This document shows positions 9,258 through 18,398 of a stretch of 64,000 bases of DNA, in pieces. The stretch is taken from assembly GCF_004152935.1 (NCBI RefSeq), contig NZ_SETE01000006.1, positions 124,001-188,000 of the forward strand, given 5' to 3'. The stretch comes from Brumimicrobium glaciale. GTDB taxonomy: Bacteria; Bacteroidota; Bacteroidia; Flavobacteriales_D; Crocinitomicaceae. The position numbers were made by a program, and so were the translations under genes. The notes under the pieces were generated by a model. That model searched no databases. It saw only the letters and a program-made list of their open reading frames with translations, and was not told the origin of the DNA. The first letter of the stretch is position 1. Every line of letters begins with the position of its first letter.

Positions 9258-9576
9258 GTATGTTAATGGTGACGAGTAAAGTTGAAGGCATTATTCGCCT
9301 TCCAAATTCCAACTATTCAATCAGAAATTAATTACATCTCAATAGCAAGATCCCAAAAACGATATAATGTCCATTCATATTTTATAGATCTAAACCGTGG
9401 TTATTAATATTTCGCATCGTTTTTTATCTCTAATTTAAAAATAGTTCATTTTTTTTTAAAATATTTTCATGTTGCGTTTTTAGTGAAATCCTTTGTTTCA
9501 CAATAGGTTAACAGTAGGTAAGGAAGAGCTTGTTAAACAAAAGAGAAAATAAATTAAAAATATTTCAAAAAAACGC
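9258..9576 (+). other. 319-bp gene-free gap between xerC and the tRNA promoter
   Basis: I find no credible coding region; the best frame is 21 codons from 9266. A short hairpin, GAAGGC/GCCTTC (9284-9302), lies 26 bp after the xerC stop without a T-run and may be a weak terminator. The rest is very AT-rich, including T-runs near 9420-9465, and could act as an UP-like or curved region for the strong promoter that follows. Confidence 0.5.
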
Positions 9577-9606
9577 TTGTCAGAGTTTATTTATTTAATA
9601 CATTTG
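9577..9606 (+). promoter_or_regulatory. Promoter of the tRNA-tuf-secE-nusG-rpl-rpo operon
   Basis: TTG at 9577-9579, a 19-bp spacer and TACATTTG at 9599-9606: an exact Bacteroidetes promoter, 68 bp ahead of the first tRNA. It is the only strong promoter I see before tuf, so it probably drives the tRNAs and much of the operon. Confidence 0.75.
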
Positions 9607-9674
9607 CAACCCCGAACGAGTTCAATAAGCTAGTTAGGGAGTTCTTTAAAAGGTTATAATTTACCAACAAAAGT

Positions 9675-9748
9675 GCCGATGTAGCTCAGCTGGCTAGAGC
9701 AGCTGATTTGTAATCAGCAGGTCGGGGGTTCGAGTCCCTCCATCGGCT
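9675..9748 (+). tRNA. tRNA-Thr (TGT)
   Basis: 74-nt cloverleaf. Acceptor GCCGATG/CATCGGC, discriminator T, anticodon loop TTTGTAA giving anticodon TGT, T-loop TTCGAGT. The 3' CCA is not encoded. First of four tRNAs read from the promoter at 9577. Confidence 0.96.
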
Positions 9749-9763
9749 CACAAACTTTATATT

Positions 9764-9845
<82 letters not shown>

Positions 9846-9872
9846 CACTAAGGTTTAACTTTTATATTTTAA

Positions 9873-9945
9873 GCGGGAGTAGCTCAGTTGGTAGAGCGTC
9901 AGCCTTCCAAGCTGAGGGTCGCGAGTTCGAGTCTCGTCTCCCGCT
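9873..9945 (+). tRNA. tRNA-Gly (TCC)
   Basis: 73 nt. Acceptor GCGGGAG/CTCCCGC, anticodon stem TCAGC/GCTGA with loop CTTCCAA giving TCC, T-loop TTCGAGT. CCA is not encoded. Confidence 0.96.
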
Positions 9946-9970
9946 CAATATAACCTTTTATTGGCTCGCT

Positions 9971-10042
9971 GCCGGTGTAGCTCAGGGGTAGAGTGCTTCC
10001 TTGGTAAGGAAGAGGTCACGAGTTCAATTCTCGTCATTGGCT
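9971..10042 (+). tRNA. tRNA-Thr (GGT)
   Basis: 72 nt. Anticodon stem CTTCC/GGAAG with anticodon GGT. The acceptor GCCGGTG/CATTGGC contains two adjacent G-T pairs. The last bases, ATTGGCTCG (10036-10044), are repeated exactly at 9960-9968 just before the gene, which may be the tail of a lost tandem copy. Confidence 0.95.
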
Positions 10043-10138
10043 CGAATTACACAGGGGAGTCACTCATGATTATGAGTGAATTTTCTTGTATGTACAAGAA
10101 AATAATTAGTAAGTATATTAACAAGTAACAAATAAAAC

Positions 10139-11326
10139 ATGGCTAAGGAAACATTTAATCGTTCCAAACCACACTTGAACATTGGAACAATCGGTCACGT
10201 CGATCACGGTAAGACAACATTAACTGCTGCTATTGCTGCAGTTTTGTCGGCAAAAGGTTTTTGCCAAGCACGTAGTTTTGACTCAATCGATAACGCTCCT
10301 GAGGAAAAGGAACGTGGTATTACAATCAATACATCTCACATTGAGTATGAAACTGAAAATCGTCACTACGCACACGTAGATTGTCCGGGTCACGCCGATT
10401 ATGTTAAGAACATGGTTACGGGTGCTGCTCAAATGGATGGTGCGATTTTAGTTGTTGCTGCAACAGATGGACCAATGCCACAAACACGTGAGCACATTCT
10501 TTTAGGACGCCAGGTTGGTATTCCAAGAATCGTTGTTTTCATGAACAAAGTGGATTTAGTGGATGACGAAGAATTATTAGAATTGGTTGAGCTTGAAATT
10601 AGAGAGCTTTTATCATTCTATGATTATGATGGAGATAACTCTCCAGTAATTCAAGGTTCTGCTCTTGGAGCTCTTAACGGAGACGAGAAGTGGAGTGATA
10701 TTGTAATGGAGCTTATGGCTGCTGTTGATACTTGGATTGAATTACCTCCTCGTGAGGTTGACAAACCATTCTTGATGCCTGTTGAAGATGTATTCTCGAT
10801 CACTGGTCGTGGTACTGTTGCAACTGGTCGTATCGAAACTGGTGTTATCAACTCTGGTGAAGAGGTTGATATCCTAGGAATGGGTGATGAGAAACTTAAA
10901 TCTGTAGTTACTGGAGTAGAGATGTTCCGTAAGATTTTGGATAGAGGTGAAGCTGGTGATAACGTTGGACTTCTTTTGAGAGGTATTGACAAATCAGTTA
11001 TCCGTCGTGGTATGGTTGTTTGTAAACCTGGTTCTACAACACCACACGCTAAATTCAAAGCAGAGATATACGTTCTTAAGAAAGAAGAAGGTGGACGTCA
11101 CACTCCATTCCATAACCGTTACCGTCCACAGTTTTACTTCCGTACAACTGATGTGACTGGTGAGATTCATTTAGGTGAAGATCGCGACATGGTTATGCCT
11201 GGTGATAACGTAACAATTACTGTTGAACTTATCGTTCCAATCGCAATGAACAAAGGTTTACGTTTTGCAATCCGTGAGGGTGGTAGAACTGTAGGTGCTG
11301 GTCAGGTGACTGAAATCATAAGCTAG
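10139..11326 (+). CDS. tuf: Elongation factor Tu
   Basis: 395 aa, full length. It carries aminoacyl-tRNA to the ribosome as the GTP form. Seen: P-loop GHVDHGKT (residues 19-26), switch I with [15 protein letters not shown] (switch II), NKVD (about 136-139) for guanine, then beta-barrel domains 2 and 3 ending in [13 protein letters not shown]. It lies directly after the tRNA cluster, an arrangement shared with many bacteria, so tRNAs and their carrier are made together. A strong hairpin follows, so only part of the transcription is expected to reach tRNA-Trp and secE. Confidence 0.98.
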   Translation: MAKETFNRSKPHLNIGTIGHVDHGKTTLTAAIAAVLSAKGFCQARSFDSIDNAPEEKERGITINTSHIEYETENRHYAHVDCPGHADYVKNMVTGAAQMDGAILVVAATDGPMPQTREHILLGRQVGIPRIVVFMNKVDLVDDEELLELVELEIRELLSFYDYDGDNSPVIQGSALGALNGDEKWSDIVMELMAAVDTWIELPPREVDKPFLMPVEDVFSITGRGTVATGRIETGVINSGEEVDILGMGDEKLKSVVTGVEMFRKILDRGEAGDNVGLLLRGIDKSVIRRGMVVCKPGSTTPHAKFKAEIYVLKKEEGGRHTPFHNRYRPQFYFRTTDVTGEIHLGEDRDMVMPGDNVTITVELIVPIAMNKGLRFAIREGGRTVGAGQVTEIIS

Positions 11327-11341
11327 AATAAAATAAATTAG

Positions 11342-11373
11342 AAAAAGGGGAGTTTTTTAAAACTCCCCTTTTT
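11342..11373 (+). terminator. Terminator between tuf and tRNA-Trp
   Basis: A 15-bp perfect stem (AAAAAGGGGAGTTTT and its complement) with a 2-base loop, ending in TTTTT. No promoter is obvious between it and tRNA-Trp, so read-through probably supplies the downstream genes. Confidence 0.85.
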
Positions 11374-11378
11374 CCACT

Positions 11379-11451
11379 ACGGGCGTAGCTCAGTTGGTAG
11401 AGTACTGGTCTCCAAAACCATTGGTCGTGGGTTCGAATCCTACCGCCCGTG
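11379..11451 (+). tRNA. tRNA-Trp (CCA)
   Basis: 73 nt. Acceptor ACGGGCG/CGCCCGT, discriminator G, anticodon loop CTCCAAA giving CCA, T-stem GTGGG/CCTAC. The outermost anticodon-stem pair (C27-T43) is a mismatch. The 3' end overlaps an in-frame GTG of the secE reading frame. The 3' CCA is not encoded. Confidence 0.95.
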
Positions 11452-11466
11452 CAAAATAGAAAGAAA

Positions 11467-11679
11467 TTGGCAAATATTGTAGAATATCTTCAGGATACAT
11501 ACCATGAGTTGGCTCACAAAGTGAGCTGGCCAACATGGACAGAGTTACAGAACAATACTATTATTGTAGTAATTGGTTCTGTTGTATTTTCCTTACTTAT
11601 ATTTGTAATGGATTTTATCTTCGGAATAAATCCATCAACATATTTCTGGAAAGGAATTCTTGGATTAATTTATCCATAA
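11467..11679 (+). CDS. secE: Preprotein translocase subunit SecE
   Basis: 70 aa from TTG at 11467. The frame opens at a GTG at 11449, but that codon is the last three bases of tRNA-Trp and would be lost when the tRNA 3' end is cut; starting at TTG gives MANIVEYLQDTYHELAHKVSWPTW, which matches the normal SecE start. There is no in-frame ATG. The KVSWPTW motif and a single membrane helix (about residues 34-58) define SecE, which clamps SecY in the inner membrane. The tRNA-Trp-secE-nusG-rplK order is universal in this phylum. The start choice is inference. Confidence 0.92.
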   Translation: MANIVEYLQDTYHELAHKVSWPTWTELQNNTIIVVIGSVVFSLLIFVMDFIFGINPSTYFWKGILGLIYP

Positions 11680-11706
11680 TTAATAATACGTTTTAACGGG
11701 ATTACT

Positions 11707-12258
11707 ATGGAAGAGGTTAAAAAAAGATGGTACGTTGTTCGCGCAATTAGCGGAAAAGAAAACATGGTTAAGGAATACCTTGAAATGGAAATTAATCGAC
11801 AAAAGTTGAATGATTTCTTTGGTCAAATCCTTATTCCAACAGAAAAAGTGTTTCAAATAAGAAATGGTAAGAAAATTTCTAAAGAGAAAACATTTTTACC
11901 TGGTTATGTTCTGATCGAAGCTGCTCTTGTAGGAGAGGTACCTCACGTTATAAAGGGTGTTCCAAATGTAATAGGTTTTCTAGGTGCAGAAAAGCACGGA
12001 GATCCATTACCGATGAGAAAAACTGAAGTTAACCGTATCCTTGGTAAGGTTGACGAAATGTCGGAAAACGAAGAAGAAATGAAAATTCCTTTCGTTATCG
12101 GTGAATCAGTTAAGGTAGTCGATGGTCCATTCAATAATTTCAACGGTACAATCGAAGAAATTAACGAAGAGAAAAAGAAATTGAAAGTTATGGTGAAAAT
12201 ATTCGGTCGAAAAAACTTGGTCGAATTAAGCTATATGCAAGTAGATAAAGAGAATTAA
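11707..12258 (+). CDS. nusG: Transcription termination/antitermination protein NusG
   Basis: 183 aa, usual length. N-terminal NGN domain (KKRWYVVRAISGKENMVKEY, residues 5-24; LPGYVLIEAAL) binds the RNA polymerase clamp; the C-terminal KOW domain (about residues 130-183, VKVVDGPFNNFNGTIEEI) contacts S10 or Rho. Located 27 bp after secE, as in most bacteria. Confidence 0.97.
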   Translation: MEEVKKRWYVVRAISGKENMVKEYLEMEINRQKLNDFFGQILIPTEKVFQIRNGKKISKEKTFLPGYVLIEAALVGEVPHVIKGVPNVIGFLGAEKHGDPLPMRKTEVNRILGKVDEMSENEEEMKIPFVIGESVKVVDGPFNNFNGTIEEINEEKKKLKVMVKIFGRKNLVELSYMQVDKEN

Positions 12259-12345
12259 TAAGTTTATTTAACCAGTAGGAGTGGTGGTGATGATTAAAGC
12301 TTCCCATCTATACGATCACGTTAGGACTACACAAACTATATATAA
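12259..12345 (+). promoter_or_regulatory. Leader before rplK, possible L1 autoregulatory site
   Basis: 87 bp without coding. GTGAT...ATCAC with an inner GAT/ATC can fold around a CTTCCC loop (about 12289-12320). In many bacteria the L11-L1 leader is bound by L1 for feedback control; I see a foldable, G-rich leader in the right place but no proof of an L1 site. Confidence 0.3.
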
Positions 12346-12786
12346 ATGGCTAAAGAAGTAGCAGGTTTGATCAAATTACAGATCAAAGGTGGTGCAGCAA
12401 ATCCTTCTCCGCCCGTTGGTCCCGCACTTGGTGCAAAAGGGGTTAACATCATGGAGTTCTGTAAGCAGTTTAACTCAAGAACACAAGATAAGGCTGGAAA
12501 AGTATTACCTGTTGTAATCACTGTCTATGGTGATAAATCGTTTGATTTTATCATCAAAACTCCACCAGCAGCAATTCAATTATTGGATGCAGCTAAACTT
12601 AAAAAAGGTTCTGCAGAGCCTAACCGCTTAAAAGTGGCTAGTGTTTCTTGGGATCAAGTTAAAGCAATTGCTGAAGATAAAATGGCTGACCTTAATTGTT
12701 TTACAATTGAATCAGGTATGAAAATGGTTGCTGGAACAGCAAGAAGTATGGGAATCACCGTAAAAGGTACATTTCCTCAAAACTAA
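12346..12786 (+). CDS. rplK: 50S ribosomal protein L11
   Basis: 146 aa. [20 protein letters not shown] and [20 protein letters not shown] are the L11 N-terminal hallmark; the C-terminal rRNA-binding domain ends [16 protein letters not shown]11 forms the stalk base, GTPase-associated centre. First of rplK-rplA-rplJ-rplL; 12 bp before rplA. Confidence 0.98.
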   Translation: MAKEVAGLIKLQIKGGAANPSPPVGPALGAKGVNIMEFCKQFNSRTQDKAGKVLPVVITVYGDKSFDFIIKTPPAAIQLLDAAKLKKGSAEPNRLKVASVSWDQVKAIAEDKMADLNCFTIESGMKMVAGTARSMGITVKGTFPQN

Positions 12787-12798
12787 AAAACATTAATC

Positions 12799-13494
12799 AT
12801 GGGACGTATTTCTAAAAAAAGAAAAGAAGCGTTATCAAAGTATGACTTTGATAAAACGTATTCGTTGACTGAAGCGTGTGATTTAGTTAAGACAATCACA
12901 AATTCAAAATTTGATGCTTCTGTTGACATCAGTATTCGTTTAGGAGTTGATCCTAGAAAAGCGAATCAAATGGTAAGAGGAACTGTAGCTTTACCTCACG
13001 GAACTGGAAAGGATATTAAAGTACTTGTACTTTGTACTCCTGACAAAGAAGAAGAAGCGAAAGAAGCAGGTGCTGATTACGTTGGTTTAGACGAGTACAT
13101 TGAGAAAATTAAAGGAGGTTGGACTGATATCGATGTGATTATCACAATGCCATCTGTAATGGGTAAAGTAGGTGCCTTAGGTCGTATATTAGGACCAAGA
13201 GGTTTAATGCCTAACCCTAAAACTGGTACTGTAACAATGGATGTCGCGAAGGCAGTTCAAGAAGTTAAGGCTGGTAAAATCGATTTCCGTGTTGATAAAT
13301 TCGGTATTGTTCATACTAATATTGCTAAGGTATCTTTCGATGGTAGCAAGATTAAAGACAATGCAGCAGAATTATTGAATACATTGATTAAGATGAAACC
13401 ATCTGCAGCTAAGGGAATGTACATCAGAAGTATTTACATGAGTTCTACAATGAGCCCAAGTATTCAAATTGACGCTAAATCTGTTGTCGCTTAA
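12799..13494 (+). CDS. rplA: 50S ribosomal protein L1
   Basis: 231 aa. Motifs [22 protein letters not shown] (in part) and [18 protein letters not shown] identify L1, which forms the mobile L1 stalk at the ribosomal E site and, in many bacteria, represses its own operon. Starts 12 bp after rplK and ends 11 bp before rplJ. Confidence 0.98.
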   Translation: MGRISKKRKEALSKYDFDKTYSLTEACDLVKTITNSKFDASVDISIRLGVDPRKANQMVRGTVALPHGTGKDIKVLVLCTPDKEEEAKEAGADYVGLDEYIEKIKGGWTDIDVIITMPSVMGKVGALGRILGPRGLMPNPKTGTVTMDVAKAVQEVKAGKIDFRVDKFGIVHTNIAKVSFDGSKIKDNAAELLNTLIKMKPSAAKGMYIRSIYMSSTMSPSIQIDAKSVVA

Positions 13495-13505
13495 AATTTT
13501 TAAAT

Positions 13506-14027
13506 ATGAATAGAGAAGAAAAAGCGCAGTACATAGACAATTTAACAGCAGAATTAAAAGAAGCAGGTATTTTTTACCTAGCTGATACATCTCAGTTGTC
13601 TGTAGCAAAAATCAACGATTTAAGAGCTAGATGTTTCAAAGCAAACGTTAGTCTAAGAGTAATCAAAAATACTCTTCTTGCAAAGGCTATCGATCGTATT
13701 GAAGACAGAGATCTTAGTGAATTGAAAAAAGCGCTATCAGGACCAACTGCAATTATGTATGCTGAAGTAGGTAATGCGCCTGCAAAAATTATTAAAGATT
13801 TCCGTAAGAAAACTGAAAGACCAATCCTTAAAGCAGCTTATGTTGAAGAAACAATATACATCGGTGATGAAAATCTTGATGCATTAGTTGAAATCAAAAG
13901 CAAGGATGAACTTATCGGAGATATTATCTCATTGTTACAAAGCCCAGCGAAGAATGTTATTTCTGGACTTAAAGGACAAGGTGGTAAAATCGTTGGAATC
14001 CTTAAGACGCTCTCAGAAAGAGCATAG
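13506..14027 (+). CDS. rplJ: 50S ribosomal protein L10
   Basis: 173 aa. N-terminal rRNA-binding part (VIKNTLLAKAI around residues 56-66, then SGPTAIMY) and a C-terminal helix that holds L7/L12 dimers. Only 11 bp follow rplA, so there is no room for an E. coli-like L10 leader immediately upstream; control must act elsewhere. Confidence 0.98.
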   Translation: MNREEKAQYIDNLTAELKEAGIFYLADTSQLSVAKINDLRARCFKANVSLRVIKNTLLAKAIDRIEDRDLSELKKALSGPTAIMYAEVGNAPAKIIKDFRKKTERPILKAAYVEETIYIGDENLDALVEIKSKDELIGDIISLLQSPAKNVISGLKGQGGKIVGILKTLSERA

Positions 14028-14070
14028 ATTAAATATTATTTATTAGAACCTTTTTTAAACAAAAAATAAA

Positions 14071-14442
14071 ATGGCTGAATTAAAAGACATCGCTGAAACA
14101 TTAGTTAACCTTACAGTAAAAGAAGTTAACGAATTAGCAACTATCCTTAAAGATGAGTACGGTATCGAACCTGCTGCTGCTGCTGTTGCAGTTGCTGGAG
14201 GAGGTGCTGCTGCAGAAGCTGCAGAAGAAAAAACTGAGTTTGACGTAATCCTTAAAGCTGCCGGTGGTAGTAAATTGGCTGTCGTAAAATTAGTTAAAGA
14301 ATTAACTGGTCTTGGATTGAAAGAAGCGAAAGCAGTAGTTGATAGTGCTCCTTCTCCAATTAAGGAAGGTGTTTCTAAAGACGAAGCAGATAGCTTAAAA
14401 TCTTCATTAGAAGAAGCAGGAGCTGAAGTTGAAGTTAAGTAA
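14071..14442 (+). CDS. rplL: 50S ribosomal protein L7/L12
   Basis: 123 aa. N-terminal dimerisation helices ([18 protein letters not shown]), an Ala/Gly-rich hinge ([17 protein letters not shown], about residues 33-52) and the factor-binding domain with [17 protein letters not shown]. Forms the flexible stalk that recruits translation factors. 43 bp after rplJ; a hairpin lies between it and rpoB. Confidence 0.98.
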   Translation: MAELKDIAETLVNLTVKEVNELATILKDEYGIEPAAAAVAVAGGGAAAEAAEEKTEFDVILKAAGGSKLAVVKLVKELTGLGLKEAKAVVDSAPSPIKEGVSKDEADSLKSSLEEAGAEVEVK

Positions 14443-14465
14443 TAACTATACTTATTATACAGTAC

Positions 14466-14501
14466 AGGCATCCTCGATTTTCGGGATGCCTTGTCCTGTT
14501 T
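14466..14501 (+). terminator. Hairpin between rplL and rpoB, probable attenuator
   Basis: AGGCATCC (14466-14473) pairs perfectly with GGATGCCT (14484-14491); TGTCCTGTTTTT follows. Since rpoB has no evident promoter of its own, it probably lets a fraction of transcripts through, as the rplL-rpoB attenuator does in E. coli. Confidence 0.6.
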
Positions 14502-14552
14502 TTATGCATTTATACGCATCTGGTTCTTTTTTCATAACAAAATTTCGTAGTC

Positions 14553-17500
14553 TTGGCAACATCAAATAATATCGCTACAAGAATTAATTTCGCTTCTAGC
14601 AAAAGTGTTTTTGAATATCCTGACTTTTTGGATGTTCAACTAAAATCGTTCCGTCAGTTTTTTCAACTTGAAACGACTCCCGAGAACCGTGAAAAGGAAG
14701 GTCTTTTTAAAGTTTTTTCTGAAAACTTTCCTATAACTGATACAAGAAATCAATTTGTCCTTGAATTTTTGGACTACTTTATTGATCCGCCTCGCTACTC
14801 TATTGAAGAGTGTATAGAACGTGGATTGACGTATAGTGTCCCATTGAAGGCTAAATTGAAACTTTATTGTACTGATCCAGAACATGAAGATTTTGAAACG
14901 ATAGTTCAAGATGTTTATTTAGGAACTATTCCTTACATGACTCCTAAAGGATCATTTGTAGTGAATGGAGCCGAACGTGTTATTGTATCTCAGTTGCACC
15001 GTTCACCTGGTGTTTTCTTTGGTCAATCTCGACACGCAAACGGTACAAAACTATACTCTGCAAGAATAATTCCTTTTAAAGGTTCTTGGATAGAGTTCGC
15101 AACTGACATTAATAATGTCATGTATGCATATATCGATCGTAAGAAAAAGCTTCCTGTTACAACTTTGTTCAGAGCTATTGGATACGAAAGTGATAAAGAC
15201 ATTTTAGAGATTTTCGACTTAGCAGACGAGATAAAAGCAACCAAAACTAATCTTAAGAAAGTTTTAGGTCGTAAGCTTGCTGCTAGAGTTCTTAAATCTT
15301 GGATCGAAGATTTCGTTGATGAGGATACAGGAGAAGTTGTATCTATTGAACGTAACGAAGTAATCTTAGATCGTGATACTGTTCTTGATAAAGACAATAT
15401 CGAAGAAATCATTGAAGCAGGAACTAAAACTATCATCCTTCATAAGGAAGATGTAAATTCTGCTGATTTTACAATTATATATAACACCCTTCAAAAAGAT
15501 ACTGCAAACTCTGAAAAAGAAGCAGTAGAGGTAATCTATAGACAATTACGTAATGCTGAGCCGCCAGATATTGAAACTGCACGTAGTGTATTCGATAAAT
15601 TGTTCTTCTCAGACACGCGTTATGATCTTGGTGAAGTAGGTCGTTTTAGAATAAACAAAAAACTTAAAATTTCTGACGATGAAGAGTCAAGAGTTTTAAC
15701 AAAAAGTGATATAATTAAAATCATTAAATATCTGATTGAGTTAATTAACTCAAAAGCAGAAGTTGATGATATTGACCACCTTTCTAATCGTCGTGTTAGA
15801 ACGGTAGGTGAACAATTGTATTCTCAATTTGGTGTTGGACTTGCACGTATGGCTCGTACAATTCGTGAAAGAATGAACGTTAGAGATAACGAAGTATTTA
15901 CTCCAATTGACTTGATTAATGCGAAAACACTTTCGTCAGTAATTAATTCTTTCTTTGGAACGAATCAGTTGTCTCAGTTCATGGATCAAACCAATCCTCT
16001 TTCTGAAGTAACACACAAAAGACGTTTCTCTGCACTAGGACCAGGTGGTCTTTCTAGAGAGCGTGCTGGATTTGAGGTACGTGATGTTCACTACACACAC
16101 TATGGTCGTCTTTGTACGATTGAAACACCAGAGGGACCAAACATTGGTTTGATTTCTTCTCTTTGTGTATTTGCGAAAGTAAATAAACTTGGTTTTATCG
16201 AAACTCCTTATAGAAAGGTAGTAAACGGTAAAGTTCAATTAGACGAAGAGCCAATTTATTTATCTGCTGAAGAAGAGGATTCAATGATGATTGCGCAAGC
16301 AAACGCTCCATTGAATGACAACGGTGAATTTATAGGTGATGTTGTTAAAGCACGTGAAGAAGGAGATTTCCCAGTTGTTGAACCAAGTCAAATTAATTTG
16401 ATGGACGTTGGAGCAAATCAAATTGCTTCTATTGCGGCTTCTTCTATTCCTTTCTTGGAACATGATGATGCCAATCGTGCTTTGATGGGATCAAACATGC
16501 AGCGTCAAGCACTTCCGTTATTGAAGCCTGAATCTCCAATTGTTGGAACAGGAATCGAACGTTTAGTAGCGCGTGACTCTCGTGTATTGATTAATGCTGA
16601 AGGAAACGGAATTGTAGAATACGTAGATGCCAACCAAATTGTGATTAAATACGATCTTTCAGAAGAAGATCAAATTGTATCATTCGATGGTAGCACAAAA
16701 ACATACAGTTTAACAAAATTCAAGAAAACTAACCAAGGTTCTACAATGAACTTGAAACCTATCGTAAAGAAAGGTGACACAGTTGAAGAAGGACAAGTAC
16801 TTTGTGAGGGTTATGCAACGCAACAAGGTGAATTGGCTTTAGGACAAAACATGAAAGTTGCTTTCATGCCTTGGAAAGGGTATAACTTTGAGGATGCGAT
16901 TGTAATTTCTGAGCGTGTAGTGCGTGAGGATGTATTTACATCTATCCACATCGATGAATATTCTTTAGAAGTGCGTGACACGAAACGTGGAATGGAAGAG
17001 CTTACAGCTGATATTCCTAACGTAAGTGAAGAAGCAACTAAAGATCTTGATGAAAACGGATTAATCCGTATTGGAGCAGAAGTTAAAGAAGGAGATATTT
17101 TGATTGGTAAGATTACACCAAAAGGTGAAACTGACCCATCTCCAGAAGAAAAACTATTGCGTGCAATCTTTGGTGATAAAGCCGGAGATGTGAAAGATGC
17201 TTCATTAAAAGCTGGACCTTCTTTAAGAGGTGTAGTTATTAATAAGAAACTTTTCTCAAGAGCAGTAAAAGACAGAAAAACTAAAGCTCAAGATAAACCA
17301 ATTCTAGAAAACCTAGATACGGATTATGAAAAAGATTTAGGAGACTTAAAAGGTATTCTTGTTCAGAAATTATTGGTTATTCTAGAAGGTAAAAAATCTG
17401 CTGGTGTAACAAATAACTTTAGAGAGGAAATCATCAAAAAAGGATCTAAATTCTCTGAGAAAGCTTTAAGTATAGTTGACTATGTGATTGTAAATCCAAG

Positions 17501-18365
17501 TAAATGGACTGAAGAAGATGATACTAACTCAATGATTCAGCGAGTTATTCATAACTTCACTATTAAGGCCAATGATTTATTAGGAAATTACAAGCGTAAA
17601 AAATTCCATATCTCTGTAGGAGATGAGTTACCAGCTGGTATCGTTAAATTGGCTAAAGTTTACTTGGCTAAGAAACGTAAATTGAAAGTTGGTGATAAAA
17701 TGGCGGGTCGTCACGGAAATAAAGGTATTGTGGCAAACATTGTTCGTCAAGAAGATATGCCTTTCCTTGATGATGGTACTCCAGTAGATATCGTGTTGAA
17801 CCCATTGGGTGTACCTTCACGTATGAACTTAGGTCAGATTTATGAAACTGTTCTTGGATGGGCAGGTCAAAAACTGGGTGTTAAGTTTGCTACACCAATT
17901 TTTGATGGTGCTGAACCTTCAGAAGTTGCTGAGTACTGTGATAAAGCTGGTATTCCACGTGCAGGTAAAACTTACTTGTATGATGGTGGAACAGGAGAAC
18001 GTTTCCATCAACCTGCAACTGTAGGTGTAATCTACATGTTGAAACTATCGCACATGGTAGATGATAAGATGCACTCTCGTTCAATCGGACCATACTCATT
18101 GATTACGCAACAACCACTTGGTGGTAAGGCACTCTTCGGAGGTCAGCGTTTTGGAGAGATGGAAGTTTGGGCACTTGAAGCATTCGGTGCAGCTAACATT
18201 CTACAAGAAATCTTGACTGTTAAATCTGATGATGTGAACGGAAGAGCTAAGGCTTACGAAGCAATCGTAAAAGGCGATAACATGCCGCAGCCTGGTATTC
18301 CAGAATCATTTAATGTTCTTCTTCATGAATTAAGAGGACTTGGATTGAATATCAAGATGGATTAA
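14553..18365 (+). CDS. rpoB: DNA-directed RNA polymerase subunit beta
   Basis: 1270 aa, standard for Bacteroidetes. The start is TTG at 14553 ([15 protein letters not shown]); no ATG fits. Landmarks: the rifampicin region with [17 protein letters not shown] and [15 protein letters not shown]-like sequence (about residues 475-510), the GRHGNKG motif near 1050, and the C-terminal [18 protein letters not shown]. Forms one jaw and part of the catalytic centre of the polymerase. A run rich in acidic residues around 235-330 is a lineage insert. Followed by rpoC after 33 bp. Confidence 0.98.
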   Translation: MATSNNIATRINFASSKSVFEYPDFLDVQLKSFRQFFQLETTPENREKEGLFKVFSENFPITDTRNQFVLEFLDYFIDPPRYSIEECIERGLTYSVPLKAKLKLYCTDPEHEDFETIVQDVYLGTIPYMTPKGSFVVNGAERVIVSQLHRSPGVFFGQSRHANGTKLYSARIIPFKGSWIEFATDINNVMYAYIDRKKKLPVTTLFRAIGYESDKDILEIFDLADEIKATKTNLKKVLGRKLAARVLKSWIEDFVDEDTGEVVSIERNEVILDRDTVLDKDNIEEIIEAGTKTIILHKEDVNSADFTIIYNTLQKDTANSEKEAVEVIYRQLRNAEPPDIETARSVFDKLFFSDTRYDLGEVGRFRINKKLKISDDEESRVLTKSDIIKIIKYLIELINSKAEVDDIDHLSNRRVRTVGEQLYSQFGVGLARMARTIRERMNVRDNEVFTPIDLINAKTLSSVINSFFGTNQLSQFMDQTNPLSEVTHKRRFSALGPGGLSRERAGFEVRDVHYTHYGRLCTIETPEGPNIGLISSLCVFAKVNKLGFIETPYRKVVNGKVQLDEEPIYLSAEEEDSMMIAQANAPLNDNGEFIGDVVKAREEGDFPVVEPSQINLMDVGANQIASIAASSIPFLEHDDANRALMGSNMQRQALPLLKPESPIVGTGIERLVARDSRVLINAEGNGIVEYVDANQIVIKYDLSEEDQIVSFDGSTKTYSLTKFKKTNQGSTMNLKPIVKKGDTVEEGQVLCEGYATQQGELALGQNMKVAFMPWKGYNFEDAIVISERVVREDVFTSIHIDEYSLEVRDTKRGMEELTADIPNVSEEATKDLDENGLIRIGAEVKEGDILIGKITPKGETDPSPEEKLLRAIFGDKAGDVKDASLKAGPSLRGVVINKKLFSRAVKDRKTKAQDKPILENLDTDYEKDLGDLKGILVQKLLVILEGKKSAGVTNNFREEIIKKGSKFSEKALSIVDYVIVNPSKWTEEDDTNSMIQRVIHNFTIKANDLLGNYKRKKFHISVGDELPAGIVKLAKVYLAKKRKLKVGDKMAGRHGNKGIVANIVRQEDMPFLDDGTPVDIVLNPLGVPSRMNLGQIYETVLGWAGQKLGVKFATPIFDGAEPSEVAEYCDKAGIPRAGKTYLYDGGTGERFHQPATVGVIYMLKLSHMVDDKMHSRSIGPYSLITQQPLGGKALFGGQRFGEMEVWALEAFGAANILQEILTVKSDDVNGRAKAYEAIVKGDNMPQPGIPESFNVLLHELRGLGLNIKMD

Positions 18366-18398
18366 TAGTCAAAGTTTAATTGAAAACACTTGTTTAAA

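Noticed and set aside
9266-9331. 21-codon frame after xerC
   Set aside because: Too short, no recognisable motif, includes a hairpin; could be chance.
10651-11058. 135-codon antisense frame within tuf
   Set aside because: A mirror of strongly biased tuf codons; no promoter or independent protein features. Similar antisense frames lie within rpoB, rpoC and rplL.
12259-12345. Riboswitch before rplK
   Set aside because: No known ligand-binding core seen; kept only as a possible L1-type leader at low confidence.
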